Both the position numbers and the translations under genes were made by a program. The notes beneath the pieces are model-generated. The model searched no databases. It had not been told where the DNA came from and saw only the letters and a program-made list of their open reading frames with translations. Of a stretch of DNA of 64,000 bases, positions 51,703 to 60,692 are shown one piece after another. Each line of letters opens with the position of its first letter. Position 1 is the stretch's first letter. Source of the DNA: an uncultured Woeseiaceae bacterium (GTDB lineage: Bacteria > Pseudomonadota > Gammaproteobacteria > Steroidobacterales > Woeseiaceae); assembly GCA_945788625.1 (NCBI GenBank), contig CALZMQ010000016.1, positions 124,001-188,000 on the forward strand, in the 5' to 3' direction.

Positions 51703-52614
51703 ATGAACCTGATTGCACTGCTTATAGGACTGGTTATCGAACGACTCGCGACGCAGTTGTTTCACTGGCGCCGCATGCGCTGGCTCGACCGGATAATTGA
51801 TTTCGGTTTTCGGCAAGCTGAGCGCGTTGCAACCTGGCCGGCGATCATTCCGGTTATTTTGCTGGCCATCGTTCTCGTGCTGCCGGTATTCGCGGTTATA
51901 TTCATTCTTGGCGGCACGCTGAAGGGATTCGCCTACCTGATCCTGGCCGTTGTGGTTTTGTTTTTCTCCCTGGGGCCGCGAGATATCGGCGAGGAGGTCG
52001 GCGAGTATTGCAAGGCGCTGGAGTCGGAGGACGATGAAAGCATCCAGCATGCCGCCAAGGCGATCGTCGAGAGCGACGTGCCGGAGGAACCGCGCGAGCG
52101 CATTACCTGCGTCGAAGAAGCCGTATGCGTACAGGCGAACAATCGGCTGTTTGCCATCGTATTCTGGTTCGTTGTTCTCGGGCCTCTGGCTGCATGGACC
52201 TATCGCGTTACCGACCTGATTCGGCGCAAAGCCGTATTCAACGCGTCCCGCGACAATGAGGCGGACGGCAATGCCGCGCTGATGCGCGACGCCGCCGTCA
52301 TGCTGCACGGCCTGTTGGCGTGGATTCCGGCGCGCCTCACCGCCGTCGGTTATGCGACGGCCGGGCATTTCGATGAAGCCATTGCCGCCATGCGGGTTCC
52401 CACGGATCAGCGCGACGCATCCTTGTCGGAACACAGTGAAAACCTTCTTGCACGCGTCGGAGTTGCCGCACTTGCGTTACAGGACAAGGCCGATGAATCG
52501 ATAACAGAGCGCGGTGTGCGCGGCGCGACGGCGGCTAATCGTCTCGTGTTCCGCCTGCTCCTCATCTGGGCGGTCGTAATTTCCGCAATGACGTTGTATG
52601 GCCTGACGCGGTGA
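51703..52614 (+). CDS. ampE: AmpE-like inner-membrane protein
   Basis: A 303-aa membrane protein in the usual ampD-ampE order. Hydrophobic segments lie near residues 1-15, 46-68 (WPAIIPVILLAIVLVLPVFA), 70-90 (FAYLILAVVVLFFSLG), 143-165 (LFAIVFWFVVLGPLAAW) and at the C-terminus (LLLIWAVVISAMTLYGL). The family has AmpE features GPRDIGEEVGEYCKAL and RLFAIVFWF. AmpE has been proposed to act as a sensor in cell-wall recycling; its mechanism is unclear. The stop overlaps the next GTG in GTGA. Confidence 0.88.
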   Translation: MNLIALLIGLVIERLATQLFHWRRMRWLDRIIDFGFRQAERVATWPAIIPVILLAIVLVLPVFAVIFILGGTLKGFAYLILAVVVLFFSLGPRDIGEEVGEYCKALESEDDESIQHAAKAIVESDVPEEPRERITCVEEAVCVQANNRLFAIVFWFVVLGPLAAWTYRVTDLIRRKAVFNASRDNEADGNAALMRDAAVMLHGLLAWIPARLTAVGYATAGHFDEAIAAMRVPTDQRDASLSEHSENLLARVGVAALALQDKADESITERGVRGATAANRLVFRLLLIWAVVISAMTLYGLTR

Positions 52615-53477
52615 CCCGGGCGCTGGCCCTGGCGCTATGTACCGTTTTGCTGTGCGCATGCCCGGACCCTGAGCGCGATACAGCATCGCCGGACAATTAC
52701 ACGCGTATCGTAACGCTTGCGCCGAACCTCACGGAGTTGGTGTTCGCCGTCGGCTCCGGCGAATTCCTGGTTGGTGTCAGCGCCTGGTCGGATTTTCCGC
52801 CAGCAGCGCTCGACCTGCCCATCGTCGGCGACGCGTTCAACGTCGATCAGGAACAGCTCGCATTACTGGATCCGGACTTGTTGCTGGTCTGGGAGAGCGG
52901 CACCCCGAGGCACACGGTCGATGAACTGCGCCGCACGGGTTACGCCGTCGAAACCATTCGGACGCGCGGCCTCGATGATGTGAGTGCCGCGATGCTGCGC
53001 ATCGGAGAATTGACCGGCAAGTCGACGGAGGCGGAACTGGCGGCAAAAGAATTCCGCACCGAATTGCAGGCATTGCGAGCGGCACACCAGGATGCGCCGA
53101 CTATCAGCGTGTTCTACCAGGTCTCCGCACGGCCGCTCTACACCATCAATCGCGAACATTATGTGAGTGAGCTGATCGAGATCTGTGGCGGCAGTAATAT
53201 CTTTGACGATCTTGATGAGTTGGCGCCGGCGATATCGGTGGAAGCCGTCGTGGAGCGCAGACCCGAAGTCATGCTTGCAAGCACCGATGCGGGCGACGAC
53301 GGTTTTTCGGAGTGGCAGCGTTGGCCCGCCATACCGGCGAACCTCTATGGCAATCAATTCCTGTTGCCGGCCGACGAATTGGCGCGAGCGACGCCACGGC
53401 TGATCGTCGCGGGCGGAGCCATGTGCCTCGCACTGCAGCGGGCACGCTTCAACCGTGATGCATTCGCCGGAAAATAG
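52611..53477 (+). CDS. ABC-type cobalamin/Fe3+-siderophore substrate-binding protein (BtuF-like)
   Basis: A 288-aa lipoprotein: TRALALALCTVLLCACPDP is a signal with lipobox LCAC. The mature part is a periplasmic binding protein of the BtuF type: RIVTLAPNLTELVFAVGSGE, LVGVSAWSDFP, LLALDPDLLL-like LLDPDLLLVWESGT, and SELIEICGGSNIFDDL. Given the nearby riboswitch-controlled btuB, the adenosyltransferase and a BtuD-like ATPase, cobalamin is the probable ligand, though Fe-siderophore cannot be excluded. It is coupled to ampE by GTGA, an unexpected partner, and no permease gene is seen in this window. Confidence 0.75.
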   Translation: MTRALALALCTVLLCACPDPERDTASPDNYTRIVTLAPNLTELVFAVGSGEFLVGVSAWSDFPPAALDLPIVGDAFNVDQEQLALLDPDLLLVWESGTPRHTVDELRRTGYAVETIRTRGLDDVSAAMLRIGELTGKSTEAELAAKEFRTELQALRAAHQDAPTISVFYQVSARPLYTINREHYVSELIEICGGSNIFDDLDELAPAISVEAVVERRPEVMLASTDAGDDGFSEWQRWPAIPANLYGNQFLLPADELARATPRLIVAGGAMCLALQRARFNRDAFAGK

Positions 53478-53485
53478 GTTTCGCA

Positions 53486-53914
53486 ATGGAGATTCGACCC
53501 GCAACCGCCCATGACCTGCCTGCCGCAATCGACTTGTTGCGCTCGGCCGGGCTGCCGGTCGAGGACCTGACGGCAGGGCATCTTGCACTCGCGGCAACAG
53601 ACGAGGGCGGCGTGCTCGGGCTCATTGGCCTCGAAAGATTCGGCAAGCTCGGGTTGCTGCGCTCGCTGGTGGTTGCGCCCCGATCACGTGGCGAGGGCAT
53701 CGGTCGCCTGCTGGTGGACGCGCTGGAGAAAGCGGCGCACGGCGAAGGTGTGAGCGAACTCTGGTTGCTGACCATCGACGCCGATTCGTTTTTCGCGAAT
53801 CTCGGCTACGAGGCTCGCGACCGCGCGGATGCTCCGGCAGCGATCCGGGGCAGCAGAGAGTTCTCGAGCCTGTGCCCGGGAGACGCGGTATTGATGAGCA
53901 AGTCCCTGGCCTGA
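53486..53914 (+). CDS. GNAT family N-acetyltransferase
   Basis: A 142-aa acetyltransferase fold. MEIRPATAHDLPAAIDLLRS starts it, and the acetyl-CoA loop SLVVAPRSRGEGIGRLLVDA is clear, followed by LWLLTIDADSFFANLGYE. It resembles ArsN2-like acetyltransferases; the acceptor is unknown. It follows the BtuF-like gene by eight bases, and its TGA stop abuts the convergent adenosyltransferase stop as TGATCA. Confidence 0.75.
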   Translation: MEIRPATAHDLPAAIDLLRSAGLPVEDLTAGHLALAATDEGGVLGLIGLERFGKLGLLRSLVVAPRSRGEGIGRLLVDALEKAAHGEGVSELWLLTIDADSFFANLGYEARDRADAPAAIRGSREFSSLCPGDAVLMSKSLA

Positions 53915-54475
53915 TCACCGCTCCTGCGGTCGATCGCGATCCCAGAGAACCTCACTACCGGACTCGGCGCGAGCCAGCACGCGTGCGACAACAAACAGCA
54001 GGTCGGAGAGGCGATTCAGGTACCTGATCACTTGCGGCCTTACTTCCTCGATACCGGCGAGCGAGGTGCTGCGGCGCTCGGCGCGCCGCACGATGGTGCG
54101 TGCAAGGTGGCAGGCAGCGGCCGCCTGACCGCCGCCGGGCAGGATGAATTCCTTGAGCCGCGGCAGGTCGGTGTTGAATGCGTCGAGTTCCGTTTCCAGG
54201 CGATCGACGTACGCGTCCGTTACCGCGCTGTGGCCGGGTATGCAAAGCTCGCCGCCGAGTTCGAACAGGTCGTGCTGTACTTCGGTAAGACAGCGCCGGA
54301 CCTCGTCGGGCACCGATTCAAAAGCGAGCACGGCACCAATAGCACTGTTCGCCTCGTCGACCGTGCCGTAGGCCTCGACACGGGCACTGTCCTTGGGTGT
54401 GCGACTGCCATCGCCGAGGCCCGTGGTGCCATCGTCGCCGGTACGCGTATAGATTTTGCTCAATCGGTTTCCCAT
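53915..54475 (-). CDS. Cob(I)alamin adenosyltransferase (PduO/ATR type)
   Basis: Transfers the adenosyl group of ATP to cob(I)alamin, making adenosylcobalamin. The 186-aa protein has the P-loop-like KIYTRTGDDGTTGLGDGSR, VEAYGTVDEANSAIGAV, and the C-terminal RYLNRLSDLLFVVARVLAR, family hallmarks (the Arg/Asp/Asn residues bind ATP). It lies 17 bases after btuB, downstream of the cobalamin riboswitch, so both should be repressed by B12. It converges head to head with the GNAT gene's stop. Confidence 0.92.
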   Translation of the reverse strand: MGNRLSKIYTRTGDDGTTGLGDGSRTPKDSARVEAYGTVDEANSAIGAVLAFESVPDEVRRCLTEVQHDLFELGGELCIPGHSAVTDAYVDRLETELDAFNTDLPRLKEFILPGGGQAAAACHLARTIVRRAERRSTSLAGIEEVRPQVIRYLNRLSDLLFVVARVLARAESGSEVLWDRDRPQER

Positions 54476-54491
54476 GCGTTGCTCCGTTTCA

Positions 54492-56264
54492 TTACCGGCG
54501 GTATTTCAGCTCGAGAAAAGCGCTGCGTTCCTGCATGCGATAGCTTGCGGCCGTCTGGTATGCCGTATCCAACAGGTTTTCAATGCGCGCGTTTAGCTGC
54601 CACTCGTCGTTGAGGCGCAATTGCCCCGTCAGGTTAGCGACCACATAACCTGCAAGCCCGACCCCACCGAAGTCTCTCCGATCGCCGTTGGCGAGTACCG
54701 AGAGGCCCACGCGATGCTCGCCGATGTTGCGCGTATAGCTGATCGTCGCGGACTGTTCGGCGCGGCGCAGAAGTCGGCTGCCGGTGCTGGCGTTGTCTGC
54801 CTCCTGGCGGACTACGTCCAGGCGGAACAATGCGTTCTCGCCACGGTATTCGTAGCCTGCCTGCAAGCCGCGAATTCTCGCCTTGTCGATGTTCTGCAAC
54901 GTAAAGGACTGCAGGTCGAATTCGATCAGGTCTTCGATTTCGTTCGCGTAGTACTCGAGGTCGACACGATGCCGGCCACCGGGTGCGTAGCGCAGGCCGA
55001 ACTGTAACTCATCGGCGAGTTCGGGTTGCAGGTCCGGACTGCCGCCGAAACCGTAGCGATCGCTGGCGTCGGGAGCACGAAACGCGTGGCCGAGCCCGGC
55101 GTTGATCGTCCAGGCATCGCTGAGTTCGAATGCGTATTCGGCGTTCCAGGTTGTGTGGCGGCCGAAGGATTCATGATCGCTCAGGCGCAGTGCGGCGAAA
55201 CCCTTGTGCCGCCCGCGCGAGACCTGCTCCTGGACGAATACGGCACGGACATGGGTATCCTCGTCGAAACCGGAGCCGAACGATAGGGTTTTCGCGTCTT
55301 CCTGAACGGCGTACAGGCCGCCCGTAAACGTATGGTTTTCGAATGCGTGGCTGTATTGCCAGTCGAGGCTGAGTCGTCCGGATTCGACGAAATCGGGCGA
55401 CTGTCGCTGGCGAACTTCGTCCTGCATGAAGGCCACGATCAGCTTGCTGTTGCCGCTTGCCGCGACTTTCGAGTCCAGCCCGAGCGCGGTTACGGCATTG
55501 ACGAAATCCTGCTCCACGGGGCTCAGGAAGAAGTCGAGATACTCGGCGGTGCCTTCGCCACGCCAGTGTCGAACGCTGATCTCGTGGGCGCCGAATTGCC
55601 GCGCTGCGTAGAAATTCGCCGCGAGGTTGTCGAAGCCGCGCTCCAGGTCCGAATCGATGCGTGGCGCGTAACCATCGGTGCTTTGCCAGTCGAGCGTTAC
55701 GCCGAATTCGCCGGCGCTGCCTCGATTACCCGCCGAAACGTGCCCGGCCTGCGACGACAAATCGCCTGCGCCGAGTCCGGCCTCGAAATAGCCCGAGTCC
55801 GCGCGCCTTGTGATGATGTTGATAACCCCGCCGATGGCATCCGTGCCGAACAACGCGGATCTTGCGCCTTTCACAATTTCGACACGCTCGATGACTTCCG
55901 GCGAAATGTTCTGAATCGCTGCACCACCGATGGTACCCGGGTTCATGCGAACGCCGTCGACGAGCACCAGCGTGTGATTACTTTCGGTACCGCGAAGAAA
56001 GACCGAGGTCGCCTGGCCCGGGCCACCGTTGCGCCCGATGTCGATGCCGGCTTCGAATCGCAGCAACTCCGCGAGGTCGGATGCCAGCGACAATTCGATG
56101 TCTTCGCGCGTGATTATGCTGACGGGTACCGTCGCATCGGACAACGGGATTTCAGTGCGCGTTGCGGTAACGACGATCGTGTCGCCGGCGCCGATATCCG
56201 CCGCCGTCGACAGGATGGGCGCCGACAGGAACACTGCCATCGCCATCGAAAAGGGAGCTTTCAT
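54492..56264 (-). CDS. btuB: TonB-dependent vitamin B12 receptor BtuB
   Basis: Outer-membrane cobalamin transporter (590 aa). A signal peptide (MKAPFSMAMAVFLSAPILST) precedes the TonB box region (DTIVVTATR) and a plug domain (SIITREDIELSLASDLAELL, VFLRGTESNHTLVLVDGVRM, RVEIVKGARSALFGTDAIGG), then a 22-stranded barrel ending in FLELKYRR. ATG 56264 follows AGGAGAA at seven bases. The usual C-terminal aromatic residue is not the last here. A cobalamin riboswitch and a promoter lie upstream on the same strand, and atr follows 17 bases downstream. Confidence 0.9.
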   Translation of the reverse strand: MKAPFSMAMAVFLSAPILSTAADIGAGDTIVVTATRTEIPLSDATVPVSIITREDIELSLASDLAELLRFEAGIDIGRNGGPGQATSVFLRGTESNHTLVLVDGVRMNPGTIGGAAIQNISPEVIERVEIVKGARSALFGTDAIGGVINIITRRADSGYFEAGLGAGDLSSQAGHVSAGNRGSAGEFGVTLDWQSTDGYAPRIDSDLERGFDNLAANFYAARQFGAHEISVRHWRGEGTAEYLDFFLSPVEQDFVNAVTALGLDSKVAASGNSKLIVAFMQDEVRQRQSPDFVESGRLSLDWQYSHAFENHTFTGGLYAVQEDAKTLSFGSGFDEDTHVRAVFVQEQVSRGRHKGFAALRLSDHESFGRHTTWNAEYAFELSDAWTINAGLGHAFRAPDASDRYGFGGSPDLQPELADELQFGLRYAPGGRHRVDLEYYANEIEDLIEFDLQSFTLQNIDKARIRGLQAGYEYRGENALFRLDVVRQEADNASTGSRLLRRAEQSATISYTRNIGEHRVGLSVLANGDRRDFGGVGLAGYVVANLTGQLRLNDEWQLNARIENLLDTAYQTAASYRMQERSAFLELKYRR

Positions 56265-56377
56265 TCCGCGTTTCTCCTGCGTGCCGCCCGCACGCCGTTC
56301 ATTCTTATTGATGAATGCTGCGGTGGGAGCCGGGACGGCAGGAGCGCCGGTCCGAATCTGCGCCCGCCGCGCCATTC

Positions 56378-56637
56378 GCGTAATCACCGGGCCGGTCTCC
56401 GGGCTGACGAGCGGATTGCTCCTGCCGTAGCGCCTTCCCGCGAACTCGCATGGTTCGCAGTGGCTCTGTGCCGGCGACCGCTGGCTGAAAAGACATCAAT
56501 CGACGATACAGGGGCTACGGTTTAACTCGATCACCGTTGCGGGGGCAGCACCGGAATAGCGCAGTCGAACTGACAATCGACGTGGCGACACCGGCTTCCC
56601 GTTCACCCGAAACAAGCCATTTCGGGTTCACCTGATG
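56378..56637 (-). ncRNA. Cobalamin riboswitch upstream of btuB
   Basis: Read on the minus strand, this leader has in the right order the conserved cobalamin aptamer pieces: GGTGAACGGGAAGCCGGTG, ATTCCGGTGCTGCCCCCGCA, GCCACTG, GGGAAGGCG, and the B12 box AGCCCGGAGACCGGCC (56390-56405). The spacing matches the class. It would bind adenosylcobalamin or a relative and reduce expression of btuB and the adenosyltransferase. The leader continues about 110 bases to btuB and could hold the expression platform; small hairpins there (CATTC..GAATG and GTGC..GCAC) are visible but their roles are not proven. Confidence 0.92.
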
Positions 56638-56645
56638 AAGCGCCG

Positions 56646-56674
56646 ACGATAGGCAGGTGACGTAGGGCTGTCAA
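56646..56674 (-). promoter_or_regulatory. Sigma-70-type promoter for btuB leader
   Basis: On the minus strand a perfect -35 TTGACA (56674-56669) and -10 TATCGT (56651-56646) are separated by 17 bases. Transcription would start near 56639, just before the cobalamin aptamer. Confidence 0.82.
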
Positions 56675-56757
56675 GTGCGCCTGGTCGGAAGCTCCCTTGT
56701 TTATTGATTCACTTGCGGCCATAGTGGCGCCGTTTACCCGAGACGGCAGGGCACGTT

Positions 56758-57552
56758 GTGGAGAGTTACCCCGAGGAAAGCGCCTCCGGCGAGATGCGCG
56801 TCGCGATGGCGGCCGCGCGAGAGGCGGCCGAAATCAGCCGCAGCTATTATGCCGGTAATTTCACGGTTACGACCAAAGCCGATTTGACGCCGGTGACGCA
56901 GGCGGATGTCGAGTGCGAGCAGGCGATCCGCAAGACGATACTCGAGCGCTTTCCGGAGCACGGATTCTACGGCGAGGAAACCGGACGCACGCGCGAGGAT
57001 GCCGATTACCTGTGGCTCGTGGATCCGATTGATGGCACCAAGGGCTTCGTTCGCCAGTACCCGTTTTTTTCCACGCAGATCGCGCTGATGCACAAGGGCG
57101 AGATCGTTCTTGGAGTATCCAGCGGTACGATGATGGACGAACTCGCCTGGGCAGAGAAAGGCAGGGGTGCGTGGCTCAACGGCAAACGTCTGTCGATCAG
57201 TGCCATCGATGACCCCGATTGCGCGGCGGTGTCCGTCGGCAACCTGAAATCGCTCGCCGGCAGCGAGGGATGGGCATCGCTGGGCGGCATCGTCGAACGC
57301 GCCGACCGTATCCGCGGTTACGGCGACTTCTATCACTATCATCTGCTTGCCGCGGGCAAGATCGAAGCCGTCATCGAGTCGGACGTGAACATCCTGGATA
57401 TCGCCGCGCTGTCGATCATCGTGACCGAAGCCGGGGGCGTGTTCACCGACCTCAACGGCGCACGGCCGCAGCTCGGCATTCGCTCGGTGCTCGCGTCGAA
57501 CCCGTCGCTGCACCGCCAGTATCTAGAGGTCTTGCGAGGCCACGTCGCCTGA
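56758..57552 (+). CDS. Inositol monophosphatase family phosphatase
   Basis: Mg-dependent sugar phosphate phosphatase fold (264 aa). Motifs: HGFYGEETGRTREDADYLWL with Glu, LVDPIDGTKGFVRQYPFFST (metal-binding DPIDGTK), and SDVNILDIAALSIIVTEAGG. The closest known branches are HisN-like histidinol phosphatases and CysQ-like PAP phosphatases; a role linked to the cysH pathway elsewhere in this window (PAP removal) is possible but not demonstrated. GTG 56758 is the start used, with a weak site; ATG 56794 is another choice. It overlaps the convergent ATPase gene by 30 bases. Confidence 0.82.
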   Translation: MESYPEESASGEMRVAMAAAREAAEISRSYYAGNFTVTTKADLTPVTQADVECEQAIRKTILERFPEHGFYGEETGRTREDADYLWLVDPIDGTKGFVRQYPFFSTQIALMHKGEIVLGVSSGTMMDELAWAEKGRGAWLNGKRLSISAIDDPDCAAVSVGNLKSLAGSEGWASLGGIVERADRIRGYGDFYHYHLLAAGKIEAVIESDVNILDIAALSIIVTEAGGVFTDLNGARPQLGIRSVLASNPSLHRQYLEVLRGHVA

Positions 57553-58326
57553 TGCAATGAACAGTTTGTGCGATCGCCACGGCACCGCTTCCATCGGTGT
57601 CGAGTACAGCGCGCTCAGGCGCTCCGCATCCAGGATGTCGCCGGTCGCGCCGAGGTCCCAGCGGCCGTCACCGTACAGTAGCAGGCAGCGGTCGGCATAG
57701 CGCACCGCAAGATTGACGTCGTGCAGGCTGGCGATCACGATTGCACCCTCATCCGCCATGTCACGGAATAACTGCAGTGCATCGAGCTGGTGCTGCGGGT
57801 CGAGGTGGTTGGTCGGTTCGTCGAGCAGGTAGACATCCGGTTGTTGCGTCAGCACCTGGGCGATCGCAAGCCGCCGTCGTTCGCCGCCGGACAGGGTCAG
57901 GACATCGCGATTCGCCAGGCCCTGCAGGCCGACTGACGCCAGTGCCATGGTCGCCGCCGCGTAATCGTGTTCCGACTCCCAGCTCAGGCGTCCGATATGC
58001 GGATGCCGGCCGATCATCGCCGTATCGAGCACCGTCGCCGGGAAAATATCGTCGACGTGCTGCGGCAGCAGCGCGAGATGCCTGGCGATCTCCTGGCGTC
58101 GGGTCGCGGCGACGTCATTGCCGTTGACCGAGACCTCTCCCATGTCCCTGTCGCGCAAGCCGGCCAGCGTGTGCATGGTCAGCGATTTCCCGGAACCGTT
58201 TTGCCCGAGTATGGCGAGCAGCTCGCCGCCGCTGACCTGCAACGCCAGTTCGTCCACGAGCAGGCGGCCGGCAACGCTCACGCGGAGATTGCGGCAGTAA
58301 AACGTCGATGTGTCGGCGCGGTGCAT
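57523..58326 (-). CDS. ABC transporter ATPase, cobalamin/iron-siderophore type (BtuD-like)
   Basis: A 267-aa nucleotide-binding subunit. Walker A is LGQNGSGKSLTM, the Q-loop ALLPQHVDDIFPATV, the signature LSGGERRRLAIAQ, Walker B VYLLDEPTNHLDPQHQ and the H-loop ASLHDVNLAVRYAD. The overall pattern is that of cobalamin, haem and siderophore importers; BtuD is preferred because btuB and a BtuF-like gene lie nearby. A membrane permease is not in the window. ATG 58326 is used as start; ATG 58344 is possible. It is the last gene in the minus-strand group 58.3-61.5 kb. Confidence 0.8.
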   Translation of the reverse strand: MHRADTSTFYCRNLRVSVAGRLLVDELALQVSGGELLAILGQNGSGKSLTMHTLAGLRDRDMGEVSVNGNDVAATRRQEIARHLALLPQHVDDIFPATVLDTAMIGRHPHIGRLSWESEHDYAAATMALASVGLQGLANRDVLTLSGGERRRLAIAQVLTQQPDVYLLDEPTNHLDPQHQLDALQLFRDMADEGAIVIASLHDVNLAVRYADRCLLLYGDGRWDLGATGDILDAERLSALYSTPMEAVPWRSHKLFIASGDVASQDL

Positions 58327-58367
58327 CGGCCGAGCGTAGCTCACGGCGCCGCGCAGAAAAAGCCGGG

Positions 58368-59138
58368 TTAGTCGGCCAGGTTGATTTCACGCGCCGTCAG
58401 CGGCCCGATGACGGCGTACTTGAGGCTCTTCGGGATGACCGAGTCGTCGGCGGCAAGTGCGATACGGCCGCCCATGATCTCGGCGTAGCGCTGCGGGTAC
58501 AGCGGCTTTCGATCGGGTTCTGCGAGGCCGTCGGGTCCGATCGGATGCCCGTCGTATGGGCTGTACTTGTCGGTCGCACCAAGCGTATGCAGGAATTCGT
58601 GCGCGATGATGACGTTGTTCGTGCCGCGCTGGCGCCGGCTCGCGTAGGCATTGACGATACCGACCATACCTTTCTGCAGGCCCACCGAGTTTTCCAGCAT
58701 GATGGTCGAGTCCGGCGCGTGGTAGCGCACGAATATGCGGACGTCGGGGTCGATGCGATCCTGCTCGTCCGTGACGCCGCTCGCCCACCAGCGCATTTTC
58801 AGTGACCACCACATCACCGACATGACGTTCGGGCTGCCGGGGAGTTCGGGCGGCTGCTCCCTGACCGGCTGCCCCAGTTCGACCCGAACCGGTCTTGGCA
58901 CACTGCTGGAATAGCGTTCCGTCTCCCGCGTGATAAAGGCTTCGATGGCCTCGAAGTCACGTAGCTTGAGATCCTCGATGTACTTGGCCGATTTGGCGCT
59001 GCCGTCGCCGTTGATCGGATAGACCTTGACCCAGAGGCTGTTGTTCCAGTCAGTGCTGCGGGCCTGTGTCAGCCAGGTGCTGACCGCCACGAAGAACAGT
59101 ACGAATAGCAGGATCGATATGCGAACAGCTTTGAACAT
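58368..59138 (-). CDS. Predicted membrane-anchored HExxH metalloprotease
   Basis: A 256-aa protein with an N-terminal membrane segment (VRISILLFVLFFVAVSTWL) and the zinc motif HEFLHTLGATDKY, where the third ligand may follow in the metzincin-like manner HExxHxxGxxD. The rest is not assigned to a family I can name. A signal anchor with the catalytic part outside the cytoplasm is inferred. It is 18 bases after the amidase gene on the same strand. The substrate is unknown. Confidence 0.7.
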   Translation of the reverse strand: MFKAVRISILLFVLFFVAVSTWLTQARSTDWNNSLWVKVYPINGDGSAKSAKYIEDLKLRDFEAIEAFITRETERYSSSVPRPVRVELGQPVREQPPELPGSPNVMSVMWWSLKMRWWASGVTDEQDRIDPDVRIFVRYHAPDSTIMLENSVGLQKGMVGIVNAYASRRQRGTNNVIIAHEFLHTLGATDKYSPYDGHPIGPDGLAEPDRKPLYPQRYAEIMGGRIALAADDSVIPKSLKYAVIGPLTAREINLAD

Positions 59139-59156
59139 CAGGTATACCCTGTGTTG

Positions 59157-60686
59157 TCAGAGATCGGGCGCGCGTCGTGCCCCCACAGCTTGCTCAAACG
59201 CATAGGCAATCTCTATGAGCTGTTTCTCATTCCAGGCTTTTCCGATGAATGAAACGCCGATCGGGAGCCCTGAGACGAAGCCGGCGGGCACGGTAATGCT
59301 CGGGTAGCCGGAAATCGCCGCCAGGGACGAGCTGCCGATGCCGTAGTTGTCGCCGTTGACGTGATCGATCATCCACGCAGGCCCGTTCGTCGGGACTATC
59401 AGCGCATCGAGCCCGTGCTCGTTCATGGCATCGTCAATAGCGCTTCTCGCGATGCGTCGGCTGGATTCCAGGGCTTCGTCGTAGGTCGGGTCGCTCAACG
59501 GTCCCATAGCCGCGGCCATCTCGAATATCTCCTGGCCAAAAATCGGCATGACCGTTTCGGCGTGCGCCTCGTTGAACGCGATAAGGTCGGCAAGACTCTC
59601 GACCGGCGCCGCCGAGGTCTCCAGGTAAGCGTTCAGGTCCGCCTTGAATTCGTACTTGAGAACCTCGAACTCCGCGTCGCGCAGGTCGTCCGATTCGTAT
59701 TCGATGTCGTCGACGGTCTCGGCGCCCTGTTCCTTGAGCGCCGCCACGCTCGCTTCGAAAATGGCCTCGACATGTGGGTTGGATTCGGCCCCGTGGTATG
59801 AGCGCAATATGCCGATGCGTTTGCCCCGCAGTCCGTCAGCCGTGAGGTTCGACGAGTAGTCATGATGTATTTCCGCGCCTGCCGTTGCCGGGTCCTCGGC
59901 ATCGACACCCGTCATTGCCGTCAGCAGCATCGCGGCGTCGCGCACCGAACGTGCCATGGGCCCGGCCGTATCCTGGCTGTGGGCGATCGGGATGATGCCG
60001 CTGCGGCTGACCAGCCCGAGCGTCGGTTTGATGCCAACGATCCCGTTGACGCCGGCCGGACAGACGACCGAGCCGTCCGTCTCCGTGCCGACCGCAACCA
60101 CGGTCAGGTTCGCGGACACGGCGACGGCGGAGCCGCTTGATGAACCGCAGGGAGAGCGCGCCGGATCGTAAGGATTACGCGTTTGTCCACCGACGCTGCT
60201 CCATCCGCTGGACGACCGCGTCGAGCGGAAGTTGGCCCACTCGCTGAGATTCGCTTTTCCGAGGATGACTGCGCCGGCATCGCGCAGACGCTTTACGATG
60301 AAGGCGTCGCCGGACGGTGCATGCTCGGCCAGCGCGAGCGAGCCGGCGCTCGTGTACATCTGGTCCGCCGTGTCGATGTTGGCTTTTAGCACGACAGGGA
60401 TGCCGTGCAGCGGTCCGCGTGGACCCGAATTGTGCCACTCCGCGTCGAGCGAGCGCGCAATGCTCAGGGCATCCGGGTTGATTTCGATGATCGAATTGAG
60501 CTCCGGCCCGGCGTTATCGATGGCCTCGATCCGCTGGATATACCAGCGGATCAGCGACTCGGAGCTCAGTTCGCCGCGCTGCAGCCGGTCATGCAGGTCC
60601 GCAATGTACGCTTCCTCCAGGTCGCGAGCACCGCCGGAGCAGGCGGCGATCGCCACAAGGCACAGCGCGAGCCACGCTTTGTACAT
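59157..60686 (-). CDS. Exported amidase-signature enzyme, predicted lipoprotein
   Basis: A 509-aa amidase signature family protein. The N-terminus YKAWLALCLVAIAACSGGAR is a lipoprotein signal with lipobox IAAC. Catalytic features: lysine in VVLKANIDTADQM, GSSSGSAVAVSANL (cis-serine) and the nucleophile serine in GTETDGSVVCPAG. This is the AS family of amide hydrolases (GatA relatives), but export makes a role in tRNA amidation implausible; it more likely hydrolyses environmental amides or peptides. It overlaps nothing and follows the methyltransferase gene by six bases. Confidence 0.87.
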   Translation of the reverse strand: MYKAWLALCLVAIAACSGGARDLEEAYIADLHDRLQRGELSSESLIRWYIQRIEAIDNAGPELNSIIEINPDALSIARSLDAEWHNSGPRGPLHGIPVVLKANIDTADQMYTSAGSLALAEHAPSGDAFIVKRLRDAGAVILGKANLSEWANFRSTRSSSGWSSVGGQTRNPYDPARSPCGSSSGSAVAVSANLTVVAVGTETDGSVVCPAGVNGIVGIKPTLGLVSRSGIIPIAHSQDTAGPMARSVRDAAMLLTAMTGVDAEDPATAGAEIHHDYSSNLTADGLRGKRIGILRSYHGAESNPHVEAIFEASVAALKEQGAETVDDIEYESDDLRDAEFEVLKYEFKADLNAYLETSAAPVESLADLIAFNEAHAETVMPIFGQEIFEMAAAMGPLSDPTYDEALESSRRIARSAIDDAMNEHGLDALIVPTNGPAWMIDHVNGDNYGIGSSSLAAISGYPSITVPAGFVSGLPIGVSFIGKAWNEKQLIEIAYAFEQAVGARRAPDL

Positions 60687-60692
60687 GCGTGA

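Noticed and set aside
52480..52611. Second cobalamin riboswitch before the BtuF-like gene
   Set aside because: The gene overlaps ampE by four bases and no B12-box sequence is seen there.
55332..56525. 397-codon plus-strand frame opposite btuB
   Set aside because: It crosses the riboswitch leader and btuB; no protein-like motif is visible.
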